Positions 46,319 through 58,022 of a stretch of DNA of 64,000 nt are shown piece by piece; positions within the stretch are counted from its first letter, which is position 1; every line of letters begins with the position of its first letter. This DNA comes from Chondrosia reniformis (lineage: Eukaryota; Porifera; Demospongiae; Chondrillida; Chondrillidae), in assembly GCA_947172415.1 (NCBI GenBank), contig OX359198.1, positions 775,401 through 839,400 of the forward strand, given 5' to 3'. The notes below the pieces were generated by a model. That model saw only the letters and a program-made list of their open reading frames with translations. It did no database searches and had not been told where the DNA came from. Both the position numbers and the translations under genes were made by a program.

Positions 46319-49310
46319 ATGAAGTTAACTGCCGAGGTTTTGCGATCAATGAAGGTATCTAAAGTGTTTAGGGAACACAAAGAGAAAGTAAACTGTATAG
46401 ATTACTCCTTTAACGGGGAGCTGATGATCTCTAGTAGTAATGACGACAGTATATTTGTCTACTGCTGCTTAGAGGGAAAGTGAGTGCATTCTAGTCTGTA
46501 TTGGGCATCACGTGATATGTCTAATTAAGGTGTCCCAAATATAATGTGAGAATTCTCTAAACTTGTAACTCCTATGGCAAAGGGATCTAGCAAGTAGTAG
46601 CTTGTTAATTAGACAGATAGATGGATATCATTATGTTGGGGGATCCATTAATTAGTGTCATTGGTTATTTTATAGCTCTACCCAGGCCACAATGGATAAG
46701 ATAAATAGGGATATGGGTGGATACTATGAGGAACTACTGAGAATTCTCCACTTCCTTTATCACACGAGTCACTGGACTAGAAGTAGTTTGGTAGCAATAA
46801 TCTCTGTCTTATCCATTGTTTGAATGAAGTTAGAAAGTGGTGTTTGTCCCAAATGTCCTCATTAATATAATCTGCTCTACAAAGCATTGGAGTCATGTTA
46901 TGATGTATGTATATATACATGTATCACTTTGTAGGCCAAAACGTTCCCTTAATAGTAAGAAGTACGGCTGTGACTTGGTTCGATGCACACACTCACAGAA
47001 CGCCGTCATCTGCACATCCAACAAGGTTGACGGTAGGTCCGACTCTTTTTAAATTTAATACCCATCACGTATGTGTGTATATCACTTAGATACTGTACGA
47101 TATTTATCACTCCATGACAACAAATATTTGAGATACTTCCCAGGACACACAAAAAGGTATGTATTAATGCTCACTTTCTGCTATATCTGCTGCCACACCC
47201 TCTCCTACATCTACTGCCACACCCTCTCCTACATCTACTGCCACACCCTCTCCTACATCTACTGCCACACCCTCTCCTACATCTACTGCCACACCCTCTC
47301 CTACATCTACTGCCACACCCTCTCCTACATCTACTGCCACACCCTCTCCCACATCTACTGCCACACTCTCTGTAGGGTGGTATCACTACAAGTGTCTCCG
47401 GTCAACGATACCTTTCTCTCCTGTTCCATGGACAAGACTGTTCGTTTATGGGACCTCAGGTCCAGCAGCTGTCAAGGCATCATGCATCTGAATGGCCAGC
47501 CAGTGGCGGCCTTTGACCCTGAGGGACTCATCTTTGCCACTGGCATTGAGTCAAGAATGGTTAAATTGTATGATTTAAAGAGTTTTGATAAGGTATGAAC
47601 ACATCAGTTATCTAAATCACCTTCTCCTCTACGTGGTTATCAGAGACTAGGGAAATAGGAATGTGACAGGATCATGACTTTTAGATTGTCTAAAGATGCA
47701 GTTTTGTTGTGTCTTCTTGGCTGTCAGATGTTTCGACCCTGAGGGTCTTATTCAGTGTCAATTGGGGCAATTTCTATCCTTTTAAATATTCTCAGTACCA
47801 TAATCTTACTACGTATAATACCAAGAGCTGTCTGATTATTTTTCTACCTATTTTTTGACTTTTTATTGTCAGGGTCCATTTGCCTCATTTAATATGCACC
47901 AGGATATGCCAGGTGTGGAGTGGAGTAGCATGAAGTTTAGTAGTGATGGAAAAGTAATACTTGTGGTTGCCAACACGGGACAGATTATACTTCTTGATGC
48001 ATTCTCTGGGAACGAGTTACACAGATTAACAGTACGTTGCTTTTTAAACATTGTCTACACACTACATTGTCTTATTATTGGTTAATTATTACACTTTTGT
48101 GCTACACGAGTTTAGTGGTACTTTTTGTATATAAAGATGTACTTGTATACTTTGCTACAAAGATGTACCTGTATTTGGATTGCCCTGTAGTACCAGATGT
48201 TTAATTTGAGTTTCTGATTTTTTCTCTCTATTCTTCAGGGAGTTCAAAATCTCAAGAGACTTAGAATAGAAGCGTCCTTCACTCCTGATTCACAATTTGT
48301 ACTTTCAGGTTGGCTAATTGAGTGTTAACAGTTCATAAAGCTATGTATCAATATCTCCCCATATATACCAATGGGATGTGTCCTCATGTGTGTGTGTAAA
48401 AAGGGTGTGTCCTCATGTATTTGTGTAAAAAGGTGTGTCCTCATGTATTTATGTAAAAAAGGTGTGTCCTCATGTATTTATGTAAAAAAGGTGTGTCCTC
48501 GTGTATTTGTGTAAAAAGGTGTGTCCTCATGTATTTGTGTAAAAGGGTGTGTCCTCATGTATGTATAAAAAGGGTGTGTCTTCATATGTGTGTGTAAAAA
48601 GGTGTGTCCTCATGGGTGTAGGATCTGATGATGGTATGGTCCATGTGTGGTCGGTAGACACGGGAGAGAAGATAGCAGTTCTTGAGGGAGGTCATCCAGG
48701 GTCAACCACTTGTGTCCAGTTTAATCCTCATTTCATGACCATGGCAACGGCATGCAGCAATGTGGTATGTGAAGTACATATGTGGATCTGATGTATGCGA
48801 CTGTTAACTGTATGATGAGGTACTTGTTGTATGTATACAATATAGCAGAATTACATACGTATATATATATATATCTTATTCAATTTTTCAACTCCTGTCA
48901 CCTTTCCTCTATTTAAACTAACTCTGTAATCCTATTCCTCATTACTGCTGATGAAGACCTACGGGTCGAAACGTTCAATCTAGCTCAATTTTGTTGATAG
49001 CTTCAATAAACCTATTTTTTCATATATATATATGCAAGTACATACAATGATTCATCCCTACTAGCTCTGATGTAGTCTCGCATGCCAGCCCCTCCCTACG
49101 GAAAGGTCTGGTGAACTTGCGTACCAAGAGTTGTGTCAATGTAATTATTGCATAATGGTCATACTCTTGTGCAATGTTTCTTTTCTTTTTTCTTGCGGAA
49201 GTTGGGCTGGCATGCCAGACTAGGTCTGATGTGTGTACGTAGCTATTGCTGTATATTGAGGTACACTTGTTTTAATGTAGGGATTTTGGCTGCCGACATG
49301 TGATGAATAA
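46319..49310 (+). CDS. WDR82: WD repeat protein 82
   Basis: WDR82/Swd2 is a beta-propeller subunit of SETD1 histone H3K4 methyltransferase and PNUTS-PP1 complexes. Exons by eye: 46319-46479, 46935-47033, 47088-47157, 47376-47592, 47873-48030, 48239-48308, 48622-48763, 49281-49310. [127 protein letters not shown] and [15 protein letters not shown] match vertebrate WDR82 closely. The last exon is only 30 bp (GFWLPTCDE, matching FWLPTIDD). Propeller blade 5 is more diverged than the rest. The length of about 315 aa is normal. Confidence 0.94.
47183..47372. repeat. 24-bp minisatellite, 8 copies, WDR82 intron
   Basis: ACACCCTCTCCTACATCTAC-type 24-bp unit. It fills the intron between exons 47088-47157 and 47376-47592 almost completely; a multiple of three, so frames stay open across it. 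Confidence 0.92.
47690..47762 (-). mobile_element. Fold-back family fragment, WDR82 intron
   Basis: ATGTTTCGACCCTGAGGGTC followed by TTATTCAGTG on the + strand (reverse: CTGAATAAGACC ... GGTCGAAACAT). The core is degenerate. The left flank TCTAAAGATGCAGTTTT is shared with 40935. Confidence 0.55.
48375..48612. repeat. About 29-bp minisatellite, 8 copies, WDR82 intron
   Basis: GGTGTGTCCTCATGTATTTG then TGTAAAAA units with variable A-runs, ending at the acceptor before 48622. Confidence 0.9.
48910..49022 (+). mobile_element. Fold-back family, best core copy, WDR82 last intron
   Basis: CTCTGTAATCCTATTCCTC, TGCTGATGAAGACCTACGGG, TCGAAACGTTCAATCTAGC, TTCAATAAACCTATTTTTTC. The core is CTGATGA-A-GACC-TACG-GGTC-GAAAC: a perfect 4-bp stem between CUGAUGA and GAAA. 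Confidence 0.7.
49066..49232. mobile_element. hAT-like MITE with 8-bp target duplication, WDR82 last intron/3' end region
   Basis: TCTGATGT occurs directly at 49066-49073 and 49225-49232. The interior begins AGTCTCGCATGCCAGCCC and ends GGGCTGGCATGCCAGACTAGG: about 18-bp inverted termini. The 8-bp duplication fits hAT. No coding capacity. Confidence 0.65.
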
Positions 49311-49591
49311 GTTAAGAATTTGAAGAAATTTTAAACCCTTGATGACTGTTGTTTTAATGCAAAATCTTAATCTTCTCTACTCTTCATTATAAAAGGAAAT
49401 GTTCCTTAAAATGTTGTAGTTCGCGTGCATGCAATCTATTATGCACTTAACCATAGATAATCTATATATGGTTAATTAGGCATTGATTCTACATTTATTA
49501 TGTGTATGTTGTATATAACTTATCGGTACTACTGTATAGACTAGTACTGTTAATGTGTCACGTGTCCTGCACTCTCACGTGCTGAACGAAG

Positions 49592-52500
49592 ATGATTGCA
49601 GTGTGCGCTCTTCTCCTCCTCGCCTCACTCTCAGAAGCAGCCAATCCGACCTTTCCGCACCGTTACCACGTGAAAGGAAACATCTACCTTCCGTATGGAG
49701 AAATAAACGAGCCATATGAAGCGTGGGTCGACCTGGACAAGGGAATGAGTAGAATCGATTACTATGGAGGCAAGTGGCATTAATGTTGTAATGTACATTA
49801 GGAGGCGCTGTATAGTTGTTATGGCACGAATATATACTTGAAAATAAAAGCTGCAATAAAGAGAAAATGGCTCTTTGCAGCATTTGCGTGCGGACTTGCA
49901 GTAACCCGAGTGCTAGTAGGTCTACGTACTTTGCAGTAAATTCGTCCGCTTGCTTGTTTTAAATGGATCCAGTTGCAACTCACTGACTACAGTTTTTCGC
50001 AAGTATAGACTATAATAATCACGAAAGACTAATGAACGCTACCAATAGATTACTCATTATTAAAAATGATTTATTATTACAAAATGATCACATTCACTTT
50101 GTGTATTAATTGTACATGGTAATTGTTGGAAATCAACTGCTCCTATTGAGGTCAATCTTCACTGCTCAGTAATTAAGCCAATCTCAACATGCAACATGGA
50201 ACATGCACTGTATAATAACTGCCGTTCATAAGTGATTAAGGGATGCCCTTAACTGGTATGTACCAGTAGTTGAATCATGTTATACACATGCTCTGTGTAA
50301 TTAATGGCCTGCCTTACCAGACACACACACACACACATAGGGTTTCATCACATGATTTGGTTCCATTATGGAATACCCTAAGGACCTTTTACAAGGTTGT
50401 TTAGATTAATTTCATGTTCTGCTTGAATTTTGTGATATTCCCCACCCCCAAAAAATATCCCCCAATGAAATTTCCCCCTTGAAGATTTTCTATTTTTAGC
50501 AAGAGCCAAGTATATGAGCTATGTTGCCCACTCAATTTTTTAAGTATTGTATATTGTATTTTTCTTCATCCCTTGCAATATATTTTAAAAGAAATTTGGT
50601 ATGGTCCACATAGCTGTATATAGAATACCATATAGCCAGAAATATTGGCGGTCCAAATATTTGGCAATTTCTCCTCCAAACAGGCTGGCGTAATTTAAAT
50701 TTAGCAATTCTGTACTACAAATTTAATTCTTTGCCAATATTTCCAGCTATATGGTATCCATCTCGATCGCCTGCCTTATGACCTTTGACCTCTGTATCTA
50801 GGTGAGTCCAAGGTAATCAACAGGAAGATGGATGGCAATTATGGGATGATGTACAAGATTATACCTGTTCCCATGGATACCACAGGGCCGCACTGTTACC
50901 ATATTCCAGGGCAGGAGATGGGCCAAGTGGAAGCACAGCCTGTGTACCCAAACATATCCGGCTTTTTGGTAAGTTGAAGGTTGTTTTGATAAGACAGGCT
51001 AATGAACCTCCAAACCTTGTGTGCCATTAGTAAATATTGAAACTGTAGAACTCCCTTTAGTAATGTGATTAATTGGAAGGGTCTCTGTCCTTTTAATGGA
51101 GGAAGCACTATAACTGTGAAGACTAACTGCTAGTAATAATAGATCACTTTGCAAAATGCTCAAAATGCTCAAAATGGCTGCCTTACTCAATTTACATGCA
51201 ACAAGATGATAAAATAGAGATTCATTGCTTCATTGTAACTATGATAGAGGAATTTGTGAGCTTTCTGTCTACTTTCATCATATATATACTCCATACCAAC
51301 GTTTTAACACTTTTTTAACACTTCTTCATTACAGTTGATTTGTTATTCATGACATCATGTTTTTATCACCAATTAGTTTGTTTATGTTTGACATGTAACC
51401 CATCAGTGTTTTATCAGCTGAAGAAGGCAGACCGAAACGTCCTGAAATAATCTTGATTGTTTCGCCCTGCTACAGAAAGGCTCACTAATTCCTCTATTAT
51501 GCAACAAGATACTACCTTATACAGTGGAACCTTCCTAAGCCTGTGCAACTTATAATATGTCTGGCTGCTTTTAAACAAGTGTATTTGTAATATTGCAAAA
51601 TATTTTCCCCACAAGTGTGTTTCCAAGCAACAGTTGTTGATTGACAATGTTACTTGTTTAGGATGCAGGAAAACGCATAATACCAACAACAAACATCACT
51701 GCAGAACTGTACTTTGATACACTTACAGTGGAGAAGAAGAACAACAGTTATTACTGCTTTGTCAACCAGGCAACAAAACTACCAATTTTGTTCTACTTTA
51801 TCGGATACGACAATCTCTTCGGGTCTCACTATGATCAGTACGAGATTGTTTACATTCCCATTGATGATGACTTTGATGATTCCGTGTTTGATCTTTATCA
51901 AAGTTAGTTTTATATTGTTAGTCTCACTCTCATAGGTCACCACTATAGAGAGGTTGACTGTATAAAGACTACCTAGTCTCACTCCCATAGGTCACCACTA
52001 TAGAGAGGTTGACTGTATAAAGACTACCTAGTCTCACTCCCATAGGTCACCACTATAGAGAGGTTGACTGTATAAAGACTACCTAGTCTCACTCCCATAG
52101 GTCACCACTATAGAGAGGTTGACTGTATAAAGACTACCTAGTCTCACTCCCATAGGTCACCACTATAGAGAGGTTGACTGTATAGAGACTACCTAGTCTC
52201 ACTCCCATAGGTCACCACTATAGAGAGGTTGACTGTATAAAGACTACCTAGTCTCACTCCCATAGGTCACCACTATAGAGAGGTTGACTGTATAAAGACT
52301 ACCTAGTCTCACTCCCATAGGTCACCACTATAGAGAGCTTGACTGTATAAAGACTACCTAGTCTCACTCCCATAGGTCACCACTATAGAGAGGTTGATTG
52401 TATAAAGACTACCTAGTCTCACTCCCATAGGTCACCACTTTAGAGAGGTTGACTGTATAGAGACTACCTAGTCTCACTCCCATAGGTCACCACTTTAGAG

Positions 52501-55500
52501 AGGTTGACTGTATAAAGACTACCTAGTCTCACTCCCATAGGTCACCACTATAGAGAGGTTGACTGTATAAAGACTACCTAGTCTCACTCCCATAGGTCAC
52601 CACTATAGAGAGGTTGACTGTATAAAGACTACCTAGTCTCATTCCCATAGGTCACCACTATAGAGAGTTTTACTGTATAAAGACTACCTAGTCTCACTCC
52701 CATAGGTCACCACTATAGAGAGGTTGACTGTATAAAGACTACCTAGTCTCACTCCCATAGGTCACCACTATAGAGAGGTTGACTGTATAAAGACTACCTA
52801 GTCTCACTCCCATAGGTCACCACTATAGAGAGGTTGACTGTATAAAGACTACCTAGTCTCACTCCCATAGGTCACCACTATAGAGAGCTTGACTGTATAA
52901 AGACTACCTAGTCTCACTCCCATAGGTCACCACTATAGAGAGGTTGACTGTATAAAGACTACCTAGTCTCACTCCCATAGGTCACCACTATAGAGAGGTT
53001 GACTGTATAAAGACTACCTAGTCTCACTCCCATAGGTCACCACTATAGAGAGGTTGACTGTATAGAGACTACCTAGTCTCACTCCCATAGGTCACCACTT
53101 TAGAGAGGTTGACTGTATAGAGACTACCTAGTCTCACTCCCATAGGTCACCACTATAGAGAGGTTGACTGTATAAAGACTACCTAGTCTCATTCCCATAG
53201 GACACCACTATAGAGAGTTTTACTGTATAAAGACTACCTAGTCTCACTCCCATAGGTCACCACTATAGAGAGCTTGACTGTATAAAGACTACCTAGTCTC
53301 ATTTCCCATAGGTCACCACTATAGAGAGCTTGACTGTATAAAGACTACCTAGTCTCACTCCCATAGGTGACCACTATAGAGAGGTTGACTGTATAAAGAC
53401 TACCTAGTCTCACTCCCATAGGTCACCACTATAGAGAGGTTGACTGTATAAAGACTACCTAGTCTCACTCCCATAGGTCACTACTATAGAGAGCTTGACT
53501 GTATAAAGACTACCTAGTCTCACTCCCATAGGTCACCACTATAGAGAGGTTGACTGTATAGAGACTACCTAGTCTCACTCCCATAGGTCACCACTATAGA
53601 GAGTTTGACTGTATAAAGACTACCTAGTCTCACTCCCATAGGTCACCACTATAGAGAGGTTGACTGTATAGAGACTACCTAGTCTCACTCCCATAGGTCA
53701 CCACTATAGAGAGGTTGACTGTATAGAGACTACCTAGTCTCACTCCCATAGGTCACCACTATAGAGAGGTTGACTGTATAGAGACTACCTAGTCTCACTC
53801 CCATAGGTCACCACTATAGAGAGGTTGACTGTATAAAGACTACCTAGTCTCACTCCCATAGGTCACCACTATAGAGAGGTTGATTGTATAAAGACTACCT
53901 AGTCTCACTCCCATAGGTCACCACTATAGAGAGGTTGACTGTATAAAGACTACCTAGTCTCACTCCCATAGGTCACCACTATAGAGAGCTTGACTGTATA
54001 AAGACTACCTAGTCTCACTCCCATAGGTCACCACTATAGAGAGGTTGATTGTATAAAGACTACCTAGTCTCACTCCCATAGGTCACCACTATAGAGAGCT
54101 TGACTGTATAAAGACTACCTAGTCTCACTCCCATAGGTCACCACTATAGAGAGGTTGACTGTATAAAGACTACCTAGTCTCACTCCCATAGGTCACCACT
54201 ATAGAGAGGTTGACTGTATAAAGACTACCTAGTCTCACTCCCATAGGTCACCACTATAGAGAGGTTGACTGTATAAAGACTACCTAGTCTCACTCCCATA
54301 GGTCACCACTATAGAGAGCTTGACTGTATAAAGACTACCTAGTCTCACTCCCATAGGTCACCACTATAGAGAGGTTGACTGTATAAAGACTACCTAGTCT
54401 CACTCCCATAGGTCACCACTATAGAGAGCTTGACTGTATAAAGACTACCTAGTCTCACTCCCATAGGTCACCACTATAGAGAGCTTGACTGTATAAAGAC
54501 TACCTAGTCTCACTCCCATAGGTCACCACTATAGAGAGCTTGACTGTATAAAGACTACCTAGTCTCACTCCCATAGGTCACCACTATAGAGAGGTTGACT
54601 GTATAAAGACTACCTAGTCTCACTCCCATAGGTCACCACTATAGAGAGGTTGACTGTATAAAGACTACCTAGTCTCACTCCCATAGGTCACCACTATAGA
54701 GAGGTTGACTGTATAAAGACTACCTAGTCTCACTCCCATAGGTCACCACTATAGAGAGGTTGACTGTATAAAGACTACCTAGTCTCACTCCCATAGGTCA
54801 CCACTATAGAGAGGTTGACTGTATAGAGACTACCTAGTCTCACTCCCATAGGTCACCACTATAGAGAGGTTGACTGTATAGAGACTACCTAGTCTCACTC
54901 CCATAGGTCACCACTATAGAGAGGTTGACTGTATAGAGACTACCTAGTCTCACTCCCATAGGTCACCACTATAGAGAGGTTGACTGTATAGAGACTACCT
55001 AGTCTCACTCCCATAGGTCACCACTATAGAGAGCTTGACTGTATAAAGACTACCTAGTCTCACTCCCATAGGTCACCACTATAGAGAGGTTGACTGTATA
55101 AAGACTACCTAGTCTCACTCCCATAGGTCACCACTATAGAGAGGTTGACTGTATAGAGACTACCTAGTCTCACTCCCATAGGTCACCACTATAGAGAGGT
55201 TGACTGTATAAAGACTACCTAGTCTCACTACCATAGGTCACCACTATAGAGAGGTTGACTGTATAAAGACTACCTAGTCTCACTCCCATAGGTCACCACT
55301 ATAGAGTGCTTGACTGTATAAAGACTCACTCTCAATGTATTGTATATTCTTATTCCTGTAGAATTCAACTGCACCAATTTTCCAGGCCCTGGATTGGCTG
55401 ATCCGATGCATGGCAACCCAATGTTTGAATTTCTAGGTTCTGCTAACCACAAGGATGAACGCAAGACTGCTCAATTTGAATCTGACTTTGACCTCTTCAA

Positions 55501-57544
55501 GTCCTCACATGGGAAAGAGTACAGTACTGATAAAGAGCATTTTGAACGCAAGAAGATATTCAAGGAGAACTACAACTTTATTAACTCTCACAATCGTGCA
55601 GGCAAGAGCTATTCAGTGGCTGTCAACCACCTTGCTGATCGTACTGACAAGGAGAGGATGGGCCTCAGAGGGTATTACTACAGTCCCGAGAGAGATTCGA
55701 TGCCAAAAGTGAGACTATAAAGAAAGAACAGTTTTTGATGTTATATGATGTCTTTTGTTGTAGAATAGAATAGAGACAGTTCTTTCAACTTTTAAGCCCT
55801 TCTGACAGAGAGGTCTATTTGGTGAATGATTTTTGGGTTAAATGATAGAGTCCTTACCTCCTGACCAAATGTGATTGTGAAAGCACACCTTTTCTATTCT
55901 GTGAAAGAAACCATTTTTATCTTTTTTTCTCTTCTCAAAGTTTATAATAGCAAGGCCAGAAATAAACTTTTTTTGCCATATTCTTAAAGTACCTTTTCTC
56001 TATTCCCATCAATTCTGTGTAGACGGGAGTGTTTGGCTCAGGTGAGGCCATTCCACCAAGCATGGACTGGCGGATCCAAGGAGCCGTCACTCGAGTGAAG
56101 GACCAGGGGATCTGTGGTTCCTGCTGGAGCTTTGGAACAACTGGCACACTCGAAGGAGCTTACTTCTTAAAGGTAATGTAGTACCCGTTGGAATAATCTA
56201 CATGGCCCAAGTGCCCCTTTCCCTTCCTATGTCTCACTGCACAGAAGTGTCAAGGGTCAAAGTGTAAGGGTGAAAAATTAGGGGATTCCCCTTTAGTAGT
56301 CCCTTCACTGATTAACATTTAGCACCCCCATACCCAAACTTATGTAATATCTACATAGTATGTACAAATATAAAGGATTATATGTTTGTGGTTTAGCATG
56401 GAATGCGGATTGAGTTCAGTGAACAGGCTTTGATTGACTGCTCCTGGCCAGAAGGTAACAATGGTTGTGACGGGGGGGAGGACTTCCGTGCTTACAAGTG
56501 GATCTTGGCCAACCAGTGCCTGCCCACCGAATTTACCTATGGAGTCTACAAGATGCAGGTATGTCCTTAGTAGAGAGCTGGTCGCACTAGGGAGCTGGTC
56601 GCACTAGAGAGGTGGTCACACTAGAGAGGTGGTCGCACTAGAGAGGTGGTCACACTAGAGAGGTGGTCGCAATAGAAAGGCGGTTGCACTAGAGAGGCGG
56701 TTGCACGGGAGAGGTGGTTGCACTAGTAGAAGGAAGGCCTGTATGTAATCTTTCACTGCTCTATGTTACTATATATATCCTGTAGGACTCTACGTGTCAC
56801 AATAAAGCAGCTCGATGTGGTGTGTCAATAAAGAACTACACTCTCGTGACACCGTACAGTGAGCCTGCCCTCCTCAGTGCTATAGCAAACGTTGGACCTA
56901 TTTCTGTTGCCATCGATGCCAGTCATAAGTCGTTTGCCTTCTATTCGGACGGAGTGTACTATGAACCGGATTGCGGTAGCAAGCCCGACCAGTTGGACCA
57001 TGCTGTGCTGGCTGTTGGATACGGCACCCTACAGAGTGAGTTTACTGAGAGGAGATTAATTTAATGAACAAGTGATTACCCGTTATTTAGGCAACACGAG
57101 GGATTGTATCTAATTTATTGTACAGAATCTCATTTGTCAATTGGCAAAGTACTTGCAACATGCACATACAGTGTACTGCGTATGTGAAAGAGATCATTTA
57201 GAGATTTGAACATCTAGAAACGCAATTTAATGTTGCTGACAATGGTCCAGCAGTTTATAATTACACGGGACCACATTTGTGCAATTCTTCTGTCCTGTAA
57301 TCAGATCATGATTAAACTAGATACTAGTTATGTGAGATACTGTGATATCAGAGAGTTGCAAATGGGTGATCTGATGATGTGTGATAGTAGTTCATATTTT
57401 GTTAATGTGTGTTCAGATATGGACTACTGGCTGGTCAAGAACTCCTGGTCCACCTACTGGGGAAATGTTGGGTACATCCTGATGTCACGCAAGAACAACA
57501 ACTGCGGTGTGGCCACTGCACCCTCTTATGCAACAGTTGCATAG
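49592..57544 (+). CDS. Papain-family cysteine protease, 26/29-kDa (CfaD) type
   Basis: A secreted or lysosomal C1A protease with an N-terminal extra domain. Exons by eye: 49592-49769, 50802-50970, 51661-51904, 55362-55710, 56022-56173, 56397-56559, 56785-57034, 57415-57544. Signal peptide [16 protein letters not shown]. Residues about 20-200 ([63 protein letters not shown]) match the N-terminal region of insect 26/29-kDa protease and Dictyostelium CfaD. An inhibitor_I29-like propeptide follows ([21 protein letters not shown]). The mature enzyme starts near [19 protein letters not shown], with oxyanion Gln, catalytic Cys (CGSCWSFGT), His ([10 protein letters not shown]) and Asn ([13 protein letters not shown]). 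All catalytic residues are present, so it is predicted active. Intron 1 appears to use a GC donor. Intron 3 holds a 3.4-kb minisatellite. Confidence 0.92.
50625..50757. mobile_element. MITE-like inverted-repeat element, protease intron 1
   Basis: ATACCATATAGCCAGAAATA at the left matches the reverse complement of the right end (ATACCATATAGCTGGAAATA): about 27-bp arms, 133 bp total, ending 44 bp before the splice acceptor. No target duplication obvious. A possible related fragment (GGCCAGAAATTTTGGCTGG) lies at about 30774. Confidence 0.7.
51242..51503 (+). mobile_element. Fold-back family, long-armed copy, protease intron 2
   Basis: ATAGAGGAATTTGTGAGC TTTCTGT near 51246 pairs with ACAGAAAGGCTCACTAATTC CTCTAT near 51473. 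Inside, the core is CTGAAGA-A-GG-CAGA-CC-GAAACGTC. Total about 260 bp. Confidence 0.7.
51910..55330. repeat. 55-bp minisatellite, about 62 copies, protease intron 3
   Basis: A 3.4-kb array of GTCTCACTCCCATAGGTCAC / CACTATAGAGAGG / TTGACTGTATAAAGACTACCTA units with scattered single-base variants (GAGCTTG for GAGGTTG, TATAGAG for TATAAAG, ACTTTAG for ACTATAG). Variants cluster in neighbouring units, which fits local unit conversion. The reverse strand (TATACAGTCAACCTCTCTATAG) resembles a pogo-type terminus (CAGTGGAACCTCTCTATAG). Confidence 0.96.
56573..56732. repeat. About 20-bp tandem repeat, 8 copies, protease intron
   Basis: Units of GAGAGGTGGTCGCACTA with variation, in the intron between exons ending at 56559 and starting at 56785. 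Confidence 0.88.
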
Positions 57545-57922
57545 GATTATGCAATACCACTGGCTATCCTAGTAGGTCTCACTATATGATCTCCTATTTC
57601 ATATCTTAGTATATAAAACGATCCTAAATGGAGCAGTCACCTTGGATTTACAGTCTGGTCTTAGAATCCCTACAAAAAATGATATATTGGCCAGCCATAC
57701 AAAAGGCTTTCTGTAATGTAACCACCTCGCTAATAAGGCCAGGTTCAGCTGGATCAAAGCTGATCACATTAGACAGGTTTCAGAGATTATATATAATATA
57801 CTGTATATCGGGATATGAAGATGAGAGTAAAAGATTGTGAATTTCGGGTATAAGTAAACAGTGTGATTAAAAGAATACGAGATAAAGCTTAAGTGTATGG
57901 GACATGTATATGAAATTACTGG

Positions 57923-58022
57923 GGTGTCAAATCAATACGTGTCAAAAGATTGCGCATAGAGTCAAAACTCGCAATTCGCATTCTTTTGACACACACATTC
58001 AATTCCCGATATAGCGGTATCT
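57923..58022. repeat. Hairpin repeat related to 21680-21840
   Basis: GTGTCAAAAGATTGCG and CGCATTCTTTTGACAC form 16-bp arms with one mismatch (57940-57992). The flanking GGTGTCAAATCAAT and ACATTCAATTCC are shared with 21681-21830, where the 38-bp palindrome interrupts GTCAAAT. Confidence 0.7.

Noticed and set aside
47164-47386. GVAVDVGE- and CRRGCGSR-type antisense frames
   Set aside because: Product of the 24-bp repeat in a WDR82 intron.
48938-48975. Complete hammerhead ribozyme
   Set aside because: Core bases fit, but stem III and a cleavage triplet could not be found and there is an extra A before stem II; kept only as a finding to test.
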